Shown: positions 1-6,966 of the stretch, one piece after another | How the letters are laid out: each line of letters begins with the position of its first letter | How positions within the stretch are numbered: the stretch's first letter is position 1 | Assembly (NCBI GenBank): GCA_902493145.1 | Contig: CABUOA010000031.1 | Coordinates: 1 to 22,420, forward strand | Reading direction: 5' to 3' | Length of the DNA stretch: 22,420 nt | From: an uncultured Collinsella sp. | GTDB lineage: Bacteria > Actinomycetota > Coriobacteriia > Coriobacteriales > Coriobacteriaceae | Notes under the pieces: generated by a model | Databases searched by the model: none | What the model was told of the DNA's origin: nothing | Seen by the model: the letters and a program-made list of their open reading frames with translations, nothing else | Made by a program: the position numbers and the translations under genes

Positions 1-2
1 GA

Positions 3-35
3 ACTGACGACGAGAATAAGCCTGATCGAGCATGA
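3..35 (+). CDS. C-terminal tail of an off-window gene
   Basis: The third forward frame is open from the window edge and ends at a TGA, reading TDDENKPDRA. A hydrophilic, charged tail like this is typical of a protein C-terminus. A hairpin terminator on the same strand follows 24 bases later, which is the main reason for choosing this frame over the longer frame 1, whose stop lies beyond the terminator. The parent protein cannot be identified from ten residues. Confidence 0.35.
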   Translation, partial: TDDENKPDRA

Positions 36-58
36 TCTTCCTTTCATACATGCGAATC

Positions 59-85
59 GCGGGCACCCTGCCCGCTTTGCTGTTT
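59..85 (+). terminator. Rho-independent terminator of the upstream gene
   Basis: A perfect 6-bp GC stem (GCGGGC / GCCCGC) with a 5-base loop ACCCT is followed by TTTGCTGTTT. It sits just after the likely stop codon at 33-35 and fits the 3' end of a plus-strand gene that starts outside the window. Confidence 0.6.
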
Positions 86-220
86 GGAAAGATACGGCCC
101 CGATCGTGCGACAACCGCGCCAGCTGCGGTTTCTTACGGGTATTTGATAGACCCTTACCGCAAGCGCGGCATGTCCTTTACAAACGAATAACAATCCCCC
201 ACCCAAGCATGGTGCGTCTT

Positions 221-388
221 TTACACCGAAGAATCGTTGGCCCAAACTAGCCGTTGGGGACAGTCATCGCCAGCGGTTGCCCCCTCGGTGCCGCCGCCCG
301 TCACTTCCCATTGCGCCGCCTGGTCTTCCGCGCCCGTCGCTTGCTGCTGCGTCGCGTCCGCCTGCCCGCCATGTGAGTCCTCCTTCAC
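221..388 (-). CDS. Possible small ORF, 55 residues
   Basis: A GTG at 388 is preceded at about 8 bases by AAAGG and opens a 55-codon frame ending in TAA. The product starts MKEDSHGGQADATQQQATG and is rich in Ala, Gly, Gln and Asp, with one Trp-Glu-Val stretch and a C-terminus LVWANDSSV. The composition looks coding rather than random for GC-rich DNA, where spurious frames tend to be rich in Arg and Pro, but I do not recognise it. No membrane segment or signal peptide is visible. It lies between two terminators, and the strong hairpin at 428-464 would terminate minus-strand transcription just before it. It could be the tail of a decayed gene. The rest of 36-595 holds no convincing gene. Confidence 0.3.
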   Translation of the reverse strand: MKEDSHGGQADATQQQATGAEDQAAQWEVTGGGTEGATAGDDCPQRLVWANDSSV

Positions 389-418
389 GAGAACCGCCTT
401 TCCGCTCTATCGGCAGAC

Positions 419-464
419 ACAAAAGAAGCCCGCCTATCTGCTCGATACGATCAGATAGGCGGGC
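419..464 (-). terminator. Strong hairpin terminator, minus strand
   Basis: A perfect 13-bp inverted repeat (GCCCGCCTATCTG / CAGATAGGCGGGC, arms 428-440 and 452-464) has an 11-base spacer that can fold further (TCG-ATA-CGA). Read on the minus strand, the stem is followed by TTCTTTTGTG. On the plus strand no T run follows. No minus-strand gene lies immediately upstream of it (to the right), so its original client is missing. Confidence 0.55.
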
Positions 465-595
465 GCCACAAAGTCAGACGAGCAACAGAACTCCATTGCA
501 GCCGCGCTCGAACAAATATGAGCCGTTGGTTTACGAGCGCCGAACTCTCGGAGCGTTCTTCAGTCATCATGGTAAGATTCCCATCGGAGGTAAAG

Positions 596-1417
596 ATGGA
601 GACCATGCAGCTTGACGACACAGAACTGAGGGAGACTGCGAAGCAGCTCTATGAGTCGTACTCGACCGTCCTCTCGGAGTCCAAGCTCGCCTCCATCCTC
701 CAAGACGCTCTCGGCGACTTCGCCCCCGTGCTCGATTCCAAATACGCCGCACGGAAGACCATCAACAACTTGGTGATGGGTTACTACCCAAACGAAGCCA
801 CCATCAAGGCTAATTTCATCGACAAGGTGCTCTTCCCGCTAAACCCGGCAAACATCTCCATCTTCGAGCTGCCCATCGGCAACAGCCGCGTGGATATGTG
901 CAAGGTCAATGGCCACAGTGCCGCCTACGAGATCAAGACCGACCTCGACACGTTCGACCGGCTCGAAGGCCAGCTGAGCGACTACTTCGACGTGTTCGAG
1001 ACCGTCTACGTCGTGACGTCCGAGAAGCGCTGGCAGGAGCTCCCGAGCTACGTCCCCGATGCCTGCGGGATTTACTCCTACAGGCAAGACGCAAGGGACG
1101 GCTCTTACCACTTCAAGGCGCAGCGCAGGGCCATCAAGAGCACAGACTTGGACTCCGAGAAGCAGCTCATGGTCATGCCCAAGCGCGCCCTCTGCGAGAC
1201 CTTCGGCATCAGCGGCAAGGGCATGTCAAAACCCGCCATTGTCCAGGAGTGCCTCGCCGAGAACGGCCAAGCCAAAATCAACCGCCTGTTCAAGGCCTAC
1301 CTCAAGCAGCGTTATGGCGCCTACTGGGAGCACTTCTGCAAAGTGAAGCCGCAGGTTTTCGGCATCGACTACGAATGGTTCTACCGCAACAGGCTAGAGC
1401 CGGGGATTGTCTACTGA
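596..1417 (+). CDS. sce7726-family protein, PD-(D/E)xK nuclease-like
   Basis: A 273-residue protein. ATG at 596 is chosen over upstream in-frame codons because GGAGG lies 5 bases before it. Seen in the sequence: an N-terminal helical part, then an SRVDMC strand with Asp100, a following AYEIKTDLDT strand giving Glu112-x-Lys114, and a helix beginning near Gln126 (QLSDYF). This D...ExK...Q arrangement is that of the PD-(D/E)xK nuclease fold. The overall pattern resembles the uncharacterised family named after Sorangium sce7726, whose neighbour sce7725 resembles the next gene here. The 3' end overlaps that convergent gene by 7 bases. No clear promoter was found in 465-595. Nuclease activity is inferred from the motif, and the biological role is unknown but probably defence-related given the island. 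Confidence 0.75.
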   Translation: METMQLDDTELRETAKQLYESYSTVLSESKLASILQDALGDFAPVLDSKYAARKTINNLVMGYYPNEATIKANFIDKVLFPLNPANISIFELPIGNSRVDMCKVNGHSAAYEIKTDLDTFDRLEGQLSDYFDVFETVYVVTSEKRWQELPSYVPDACGIYSYRQDARDGSYHFKAQRRAIKSTDLDSEKQLMVMPKRALCETFGISGKGMSKPAIVQECLAENGQAKINRLFKAYLKQRYGAYWEHFCKVKPQVFGIDYEWFYRNRLEPGIVY

Positions 1418-2529
1418 AACACCCTCGAAGATTCTGACAGCTGCTGTATATAGCGGATAAGCGTGTACTTAATCCACTCGGCGAAGGTGCTCTGCGTGCC
1501 TTGGGCGTATTTCTCTGCAACAATGCCAAGGGCAACGCAGTTTCCTTTGGGGTTGAGCGTGGCGTCGGCCAGAATATCAGGGATGATATCCTGGTAGCCG
1601 CTCGGGCCGCGATCATAGTCATCGTTCACGAAGGTTTTGAATTCGTTCCTGGAACCATCATAAAGAACGGCAAGGGCACGGCCTTTGTTGGTCCCTCCTT
1701 CTGGAAGTTTGTCACGGAGTCCACCATAATCACCGACACCTTGGAAGCCATAGTTTGCAAAGGTGTCAAGGTGTACATTATTGATGATGTTGGCGTAATC
1801 CCCATTGGGAAAATCTCTGCCAGTGGCGCTTCGCGCCCTTGGGGAGCAAAGCGCGATGAGCTGCGCAGGGAGATTGAGACGCCGAAGCTGCATACACTCT
1901 ATTGGCTTCGAGCGAATCGGCTGTTCGTTGAAATCATACAGAAGGAAATCGTCCGCCCGCAGAACCTGTTTGACCGCACTTTCATAGCCCCCAAGGTCAT
2001 CGATGCGAATCGCAATTTGCTGAGCCGGATTATCCGCCCTTAATTGGCCCGCAAGCGCCACAACCTCACCGGGCTTCAGCGCGTCAATGTCACGCTTAAC
2101 CGTGATGACGGGAATCAAGTTTGGGTACGCAGCGATTCCAAGGACCTTGGTCTTGTATAGGCCGAGGTCTCTATTGAGCTGAATGACGAGGGGAATCTTA
2201 TCAGGCTTATAACGGTACCTGTTAAGGTCGCACCTGAAGTAGTCGACCAATACGGGACGGTTGGGAAACAGCTGGACAACCTTCTCAAGCGTAACATCGT
2301 GCGGAGAGGACATGTCCTTTATTGCTCGGTGGATAATTCTCCCGCCCTTGCAGATCTTCTCTTCTCGAACGATTTCGCCGGTGAACGGGTCGATCTTATC
2401 GTCGTAGGTTAACTTCTCTTGAATGACCTCTACCAAGGGGATCATGTCGCTACGCAGCAGGCCTTTTTCCTGAAGAATCTTCATCGCTGCGAACTCGCTT
2501 TGCCGATTCTTTATGTCGATCACGTACAC
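1411..2529 (-). CDS. sce7725 / T4 beta-protein-like family protein
   Basis: A 372-residue soluble protein of unknown function. The N-terminus (MYVIDIKNRQSEFAAMKIL) and the repeated strand-helix pattern with IPLVEVIQ, VLVDYF, LIPVITVKRD and IAIRIDDLGG, then GVGDYGGLRDKLPEGG near residue 275, match what I know of sce7725/beta-family proteins. Start is GTG at 2529 with a G-rich AGGGGG box about 7 bases upstream; a second GTG two codons in is possible. It is the last gene of the HigB, HigA-ImmA, sce7725 operon and begins 11 bases after the HigA-ImmA stop. Pairing of sce7725 and sce7726 is known elsewhere, but here they are convergent and overlap by 7 bases. Activity unknown. Confidence 0.7.
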   Translation of the reverse strand: MYVIDIKNRQSEFAAMKILQEKGLLRSDMIPLVEVIQEKLTYDDKIDPFTGEIVREEKICKGGRIIHRAIKDMSSPHDVTLEKVVQLFPNRPVLVDYFRCDLNRYRYKPDKIPLVIQLNRDLGLYKTKVLGIAAYPNLIPVITVKRDIDALKPGEVVALAGQLRADNPAQQIAIRIDDLGGYESAVKQVLRADDFLLYDFNEQPIRSKPIECMQLRRLNLPAQLIALCSPRARSATGRDFPNGDYANIINNVHLDTFANYGFQGVGDYGGLRDKLPEGGTNKGRALAVLYDGSRNEFKTFVNDDYDRGPSGYQDIIPDILADATLNPKGNCVALGIVAEKYAQGTQSTFAEWIKYTLIRYIQQLSESSRVFQ

Positions 2530-2540
2530 GGCTCCACCCC

Positions 2541-3605
2541 CTAGTTGAAGCGATCCTTCAAGTCGTTCAGTTCAGCAAACGGCACAAAGCCGTCATGCTG
2601 CAGGAAGGCAACGACGATGCCCGGAGGCGTCCCCTGAGAGGCCGCAAAGCCCTTCACGGCGGCGCTGGAAAAATCGCCCGCAGCCGCAAACGCCCGGTAG
2701 TCATCCTCGTCTACAAAGAACTTCCTCGCATACGCATTGGCACGTTCATCGTCCTCGTCAGAGCTCTTGAGCTTTGGGTCGTCAATGGAGATCTCTGCGC
2801 CCCTCTGGCCCAATCCATCGAGGAGGTGGCCAATCTCATGCGCAATTGCAAACCAAGCATCACCGTGAGTCTTGTAGCGTCCGCTGATGTAGATTGTCGG
2901 ACGCCCGAGATAGTATGTGAGAGCGCCGCGAACCTTTGCGTTGGCGATAGCCGGCCTGTACACCAAGTAAACGCCAACTGAGTTGAGCAGCATGCGGCAG
3001 CTCTTCAGCGATGCCATAAAATCCGTGTTTGAAGCCACATCCTTCAGATAGGAAAGTGCATCAACGAAAGCATCCTTGGAGTACACCGGGGCGTTTTTGG
3101 TATCGTTCTGGTCCTCAATCTCTTCCTTGCAGAGCCCGAGCCACACCACAACCGCCTCAGAATCGCCGCCATCCTGCATGAATTCAATACCGTCAGGGAC
3201 GGCGTTCCCGTAGCGCTCAAAGTCTGTGATGCCAAGAATCTTAAGCATCGCGGTAGCCTGCTCAACGAGGGACATACCACTCGCACGCCCAAAAGCTTCC
3301 TTGAAGTGGAACCTCTTGGCAATCTCCTTGAGGTCAAGTTCCTCCAAATGCGCCTCCTCGCGCTCGCGAGCAAGGTACTCCTGATACTTGACCTCGTAGT
3401 TGAGCCAAAAGCTCGCAGGAACGTCGGGCATGACCTTCTCGAGCTTCAGGGCCATGTCCTCGGTAAGCCTGGTCTTCCCGTTCAGAAGCTGGGAGAGATG
3501 GCGCTCGCTCACGCCGGTGCGCTTCGAAACTTCCTTTTGGGTCAGGCCGCGCGCGTCAAGGTACTCCTTGATAATCTCGCCGGGCGCGACAATGAAATCA
3601 CTCAT
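2541..3605 (-). CDS. HigA-type antitoxin fused to ImmA/IrrE metalloprotease
   Basis: A 354-residue two-domain protein. Residues 5-70 form a HigA-like XRE helix-turn-helix (APGEIIKEYL, LTQKEVSKRTGVSERHLSQL) that normally binds the operon's own operator and neutralises the toxin. The C-terminal half is an ImmA/IrrE-type zinc peptidase: HEIGH at 256-260 supplies the two zinc His and the catalytic Glu, and Glu287 in DDERANAYARKF is the likely third ligand. The start at 3605 gives MSDFIVAPGE, with AGGAGAGGAG upstream; the longer frame reads through the previous gene. It starts 22 bases after the HigB-like gene and is followed by sce7725. Known for the family: the protease part often cleaves a repressor. 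Inferred: the toxin-antitoxin pair senses infection and controls this small operon. Confidence 0.85.
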   Translation of the reverse strand: MSDFIVAPGEIIKEYLDARGLTQKEVSKRTGVSERHLSQLLNGKTRLTEDMALKLEKVMPDVPASFWLNYEVKYQEYLAREREEAHLEELDLKEIAKRFHFKEAFGRASGMSLVEQATAMLKILGITDFERYGNAVPDGIEFMQDGGDSEAVVVWLGLCKEEIEDQNDTKNAPVYSKDAFVDALSYLKDVASNTDFMASLKSCRMLLNSVGVYLVYRPAIANAKVRGALTYYLGRPTIYISGRYKTHGDAWFAIAHEIGHLLDGLGQRGAEISIDDPKLKSSDEDDERANAYARKFFVDEDDYRAFAAAGDFSSAAVKGFAASQGTPPGIVVAFLQHDGFVPFAELNDLKDRFN

Positions 3606-3627
3606 TGCTATCTTCTCCTCTCCTAGC

Positions 3628-3942
3628 TCAGTGGTAGTCCTGTATATCCACGATACAGACGCTCGTGATCGTCGTGAGGTCATCCGGATCGAACTCTCCG
3701 ACAGGGCGGACGACCAGCCTCATGTTCTTGCTGAGGTCGATTCCCCAACAGCCCTCGAAGTTGCCGGACAGCTTGTGCCTGCGCGGCGGCGGCAGATGGG
3801 TAATCTCCGAAAGGTCATTCGCGACCCGCAGGTCAGAAAGACGATGAATGAGGTTCTTGGCGATCTTGCCGTAGTTCCTCGTTATCGACCTCTGGTCCTT
3901 CAGACTCTTCTCAAGCGACTTGCTCGCATACTCGATATCCAT
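3628..3942 (-). CDS. HigB/RelE-family toxin
   Basis: A 104-residue protein of the RelE/HigB toxin fold, which as a family cuts mRNA on the ribosome. Diagnostic stretch: RRHKLSGNFEGCWGIDLSKN then MRLVVRPV, ending in VCIVDIQDYH. The start is ATG 3942, with AGGAGG 5 bases upstream at 3948-3953; a GTG two codons earlier would sit inside that box. Toxin-first order followed directly by the HigA-like antitoxin is the usual higBA layout. The promoter is immediately upstream, so the leader is very short. Confidence 0.85.
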   Translation of the reverse strand: MDIEYASKSLEKSLKDQRSITRNYGKIAKNLIHRLSDLRVANDLSEITHLPPPRRHKLSGNFEGCWGIDLSKNMRLVVRPVGEFDPDDLTTITSVCIVDIQDYH

Positions 3943-3961
3943 CGCCACCTCCTTTGGTAGA

Positions 3962-3990
3962 AGGATATTGCAATTGATCTCTCAGGTCAA
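3962..3990 (-). promoter_or_regulatory. Promoter of the higB operon
   Basis: On the minus strand, TTGACC (3990-3985), a 17-base spacer and TATCCT (3967-3962) form a good sigma-70-type promoter about 20 bases ahead of the higB start. It separates this operon from the restriction-modification operon, whose last stop is at 4062. Confidence 0.6.
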
Positions 3991-4015
3991 TATTGATTTA
4001 TGAGGTCAATTTTGA
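3984..4015 (-). repeat. Direct repeat, likely HigA operator
   Basis: Two 13-base copies differ at one position: AGGTCAATATTGA (3984-3996) and AGGTCAATTTTGA (4003-4015), offset by 19 bases. The first covers the -35 box, and it contains the palindrome CAATATTG. Antitoxins of the HigA type autorepress, so a repeat over the -35 is a natural binding site. This is inference from position. Confidence 0.45.
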
Positions 4016-4061
4016 GTTGTACTTCAAGCTATAGCAATGGGGGGCCTTGTATCTGAAGCGG

Positions 4062-5327
4062 CTACTGTGCAACAGAGTCTTTCAAATAACCCCGCATGAA
4101 CTGCCCGATCTCTTCTCCAAAGACGCTCAAGCCGCCCGAGGCAATGAGTCCCGGATGCACCCTGACCCCATAAATATCCCAGCCATCATCCCTAACATGC
4201 TGGAATTCGGCAAAATGCCCGCCGCCAACAGGGCTTCCATACGGATATAAGAGAACGAGCCTTTGAATCCCAGTCGCTTCCATGAACGCTCGGCCTTCGT
4301 AGACATCTGAGTTTGAAATCGTGCCGACACTCGCGTCATGAGATTTGTACTTTGCGTCGACCAACAAAGCATGGCCATCGGGTGTCCGCAGGATATAGTC
4401 CGGCCTGACCTTCATGACCGCTGCATCCCTCCGAGCAAATGGATGCTTCTCTTGGAAGGCGACACGGCAATCTTTAAGGCCGGCGACCAAAGCTTGCCGC
4501 AGGAATTCTTCCCAAGCATCCGAGGTGCGTACGACAAAGCCCGGACTAAGCATTTCACCTTGGCTTATGTAGTCAATGCCATAGCCATCGAGGATATCAA
4601 TGCAGAGGCTATACAGATCTTGCCAGCCCCTGAATCGTGAGGGCACACTCCGTGGCGGGGCGGCGTCGAGCCTCGATTGCCCACCAAGTTGAGTGGCTAC
4701 TCTAATCAACCTGGACTTCAAATCAAAGTCCGTCACGCTATTAATGAGCAGCCTTGTCACTTCAACAATTACGGCGTTGTAGATGTTTTGCCTTGTGAAC
4801 TCCGTAACGTCCTGCAGAAATCCATCCCTTTCCGGAAGGACAACGCTTTCCTCAAAGAGGTCGCCCTCAATTTCAAACTGCCGTATCTGCTTGCGGCGAT
4901 AGGTGCGTATGGGCACATGGGAAACAGAGTCGAACATCGAGAGAAATACCATGGCGAGCGCATCGCTAATGCCCCTGTCCTTGCTTCGCGTCGTGCTTAT
5001 CATCTGTCGCTCAGCCAAAAGCCCCCACTTCGTCCTGGCAAGGAGAAGCAAAAAGTCAGCGCGCCAAGCCTCGTTCCCGTCCATGAACTTGGGAACGACC
5101 TCTATCTCAAGTTGATCGCAGACCGGAAATATCCCGGCAACCCGCTCAAACGAGAACCTGTTACGCTCGATATGAAGCGAGCCATTAAGAGATAGACGTT
5201 TGCAGAGATAGGCATCTGCAGCCGAGAGGCAGCTCATCAGATCATAGGGTTCAATGCCCAGCCGAATGGCTAAACTGGGTATCGGCTCCTTGTAGGGCTT
5301 GTCCTCTATCAGAACAATTCGGGCCAA
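4062..5327 (-). CDS. mcrC: McrC-like restriction endonuclease subunit
   Basis: A 421-residue McrC-family protein, the nuclease partner of a McrB-type motor. The N-terminal part (1-150) has the family's beta-rich region with FPVCDQLEIEVVPKF. The C-terminal half is a PD-(D/E)xK nuclease: Glu272-Glu273 in AWEEFL, Asp310 in VRPDYIL and Asp324-Ala-Lys326 in LLVDAKYK are the expected active-site residues. The start is a TTG at 5327, 3 bases after the mcrB-like stop, with GAGG placed correctly inside the end of that gene; no ATG or GTG fits better. It is the last gene of the five-gene operon. McrC has no nuclease activity without McrB in known systems. Which DNA state is cut is not visible in the sequence. 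Confidence 0.88.
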   Translation of the reverse strand: MARIVLIEDKPYKEPIPSLAIRLGIEPYDLMSCLSAADAYLCKRLSLNGSLHIERNRFSFERVAGIFPVCDQLEIEVVPKFMDGNEAWRADFLLLLARTKWGLLAERQMISTTRSKDRGISDALAMVFLSMFDSVSHVPIRTYRRKQIRQFEIEGDLFEESVVLPERDGFLQDVTEFTRQNIYNAVIVEVTRLLINSVTDFDLKSRLIRVATQLGGQSRLDAAPPRSVPSRFRGWQDLYSLCIDILDGYGIDYISQGEMLSPGFVVRTSDAWEEFLRQALVAGLKDCRVAFQEKHPFARRDAAVMKVRPDYILRTPDGHALLVDAKYKSHDASVGTISNSDVYEGRAFMEATGIQRLVLLYPYGSPVGGGHFAEFQHVRDDGWDIYGVRVHPGLIASGGLSVFGEEIGQFMRGYLKDSVAQ

Positions 5328-5330
5328 GGC

Positions 5331-6434
5331 TTACCTCACAAGCGAGAGCATCATTGTGTACACATTGCTCTCATCAATGTCGGCTTTTTCGATTGTGATG
5401 ACTTGCCTTCCCGCAAAGGTGGAGCTCTTAAGCCCGAAGAAAGACTCCGCACCCGCATTGAGGACTTCGGCTATGGCCTCCTTGTCGTTGAAGAAAACCT
5501 CTTCGATGTGGGCGTCCACAACAGGCCAGCACTCGGCAATATAGCGAAGAGCGCCCGAGACGTCTCTAGGCAGCTCGCTTGAGGGAAGCTTCATGAACAC
5601 GCCCTGCCCAAGCTGGTAATCCTCTCCTCGACCTAACCGAATTTTATAGTTGATGACGGTGAGGGCATGAGCGGCGAGTCCGTAAACGTCCGCCGCACTC
5701 GCAGGTTCATCTGGGAAATCGCCTCCCGGATCATCAATCCCAAAGTAAAGGCAAAGTCCGGCGATGTTCGGACAGATCTTGACCCTCTTCCATCTACGCA
5801 TAAACGCAGCGTCCATGGGTTCCACGGAAGAATCGGCCTGATTCATGGCGGCAAGGATATATAGCCTGCTTGGGAGTTGATAGTCCTCAAGCTCGGCCTT
5901 GTCGTTGAGTATCTGAACGGTGACGGTCTTCCCAGCGATGATCCCACCATCGTCGTCTAAGCGCTTGTCGGCCTCGAAAGCTGAAATCATATCCCCGAAA
6001 ATGCTGACGGCTGGGCCACGATTGATCTCATCAATGATGAGAAGCGCAGCAGAGTCAGACTGCTTTGCAAGCTCTGATGCCTGCCAAAGCAATCCTTTGG
6101 AGACCTCAAACTTGACCGTGCTCGCGTCTGGGACGGGGACGATGCCGCGAACAAAATCCCTGTACCGAGTCCCTTGATGAAATGTCGTCCTAAATACCTT
6201 GCGGTTGCTACACCCTCCGCCGGGGAAAGCACCCTCGTCAGAGGCGCTCGCAATGGGAAAAGCGGCAGCTCCATAGGGGTCTACGGTGGTCTCTCCTCTC
6301 TCAAGGAAGAGATGTTCGGCCATATTAAGCAGAGTAGTCTTGCCGGTCGCAGGCACCCCCGTCAAGAGAACATTCTTGTCATCGGCAAGCATCCTCAAAA
6401 CCCTTTTGGCTTCCATCATGAGCTGTTCTTGCAT
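5331..6434 (-). CDS. mcrB: McrB-like AAA+ NTPase, short form
   Basis: A 367-residue AAA+ motor that would drive the McrC-like nuclease. Walker A is GVPATGKTT (26-34), Walker B is LLIIDEIN (131-138), and the McrB signature position reads MNQAD (197-201), where classical McrB has MNTAD. FMRRWKR (211-217) follows as the arginine-finger and sensor region. The P-loop starts about 25 residues from the N-terminus, so the roughly 160-residue DNA-binding domain of E. coli McrB is absent. A separate 173-residue protein is encoded 9 bases upstream. ATG 6434 has GAGG 7 bases before it. GTP use is known for McrB, but the altered signature leaves nucleotide preference open. Confidence 0.88.
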   Translation of the reverse strand: MQEQLMMEAKRVLRMLADDKNVLLTGVPATGKTTLLNMAEHLFLERGETTVDPYGAAAFPIASASDEGAFPGGGCSNRKVFRTTFHQGTRYRDFVRGIVPVPDASTVKFEVSKGLLWQASELAKQSDSAALLIIDEINRGPAVSIFGDMISAFEADKRLDDDGGIIAGKTVTVQILNDKAELEDYQLPSRLYILAAMNQADSSVEPMDAAFMRRWKRVKICPNIAGLCLYFGIDDPGGDFPDEPASAADVYGLAAHALTVINYKIRLGRGEDYQLGQGVFMKLPSSELPRDVSGALRYIAECWPVVDAHIEEVFFNDKEAIAEVLNAGAESFFGLKSSTFAGRQVITIEKADIDESNVYTMMLSLVR

Positions 6435-6443
6435 TCTCTCACC

Positions 6444-6965
6444 TCACACCAAGTCAACTGAAAACACAACGGCATCGTTTCCGTGCTTCTCTTCTATCGC
6501 CTCATACATTGCCGCAGCGATAATCTTATTGCTTCTAGGATGGCTGATCTGCTTCTCAGTCAAGTACTGAGCTTGCGAGAGCCCACTAGACTTACGGATG
6601 AAAGCCATGAACAGCATGCCATCACCCTCGGCAATATCAGGAAGGTCAAGAAAGAAGTTAAGCTTATTGATTTGGGCAATCCTAACTTCTGTTGGCCTAG
6701 AGTTTGTCGGCTTAAACGCGTAACGAACGGTTTCTACGGTGCGCGTCTTGTCTGCTCCGAGGTGCTCGAACTCAGCGATTTTGTAGGGGGTATTCCTCTC
6801 GTGAACTATCTCGACAGGAAAGAACCTGTCGAGGCAAGGGGCAAACTCCAATCTGAAGCGCAGGTCACGTGCGCCACCACCCGTATTCGCGTTGTTGGAC
6901 TCTGCTTTAATCTTCAATATATCCGCAGGGCGCATCTCGTGGCACAAGACCTCAACGACGCTCAC
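6444..6965 (-). CDS. Unrecognised 173-residue subunit of the restriction operon
   Basis: I do not recognise the family. Visible features: MRPADILKIKAESN near the N-terminus, a GGGARDLRFRL stretch around residues 29-39, a basic middle part (TRTVETVRYAFKPTNSRPTEV) and a C-terminal helix IIAAAMYEAIEEKHG. No membrane segment. The start is GTG 6965, one base after the methyltransferase stop, with an excellent AAGGAGG 6 bases upstream; the only nearby ATG is followed directly by TGA. It is locked between the methyltransferase and the McrB-like gene. Its size is close to the DNA-binding domain missing from that McrB. The three-protein BsuMI restriction complex (YdiR, YdiS, YdjA) is a precedent for an extra subunit. 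A role in DNA recognition is inference. Confidence 0.7.
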   Translation of the reverse strand: MSVVEVLCHEMRPADILKIKAESNNANTGGGARDLRFRLEFAPCLDRFFPVEIVHERNTPYKIAEFEHLGADKTRTVETVRYAFKPTNSRPTEVRIAQINKLNFFLDLPDIAEGDGMLFMAFIRKSSGLSQAQYLTEKQISHPRSNKIIAAAMYEAIEEKHGNDAVVFSVDLV

Positions 6966-6966
6966 A

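Noticed and set aside
32..250. Forward frame of 72 codons near the left edge
   Set aside because: It crosses a terminator, has no ribosome binding site, and its translation looks like GC-rich noise.
4016..4061. Terminator between mcrC and the higB promoter
   Set aside because: No stem with a T run could be found, so read-through from the restriction operon into higB remains possible.
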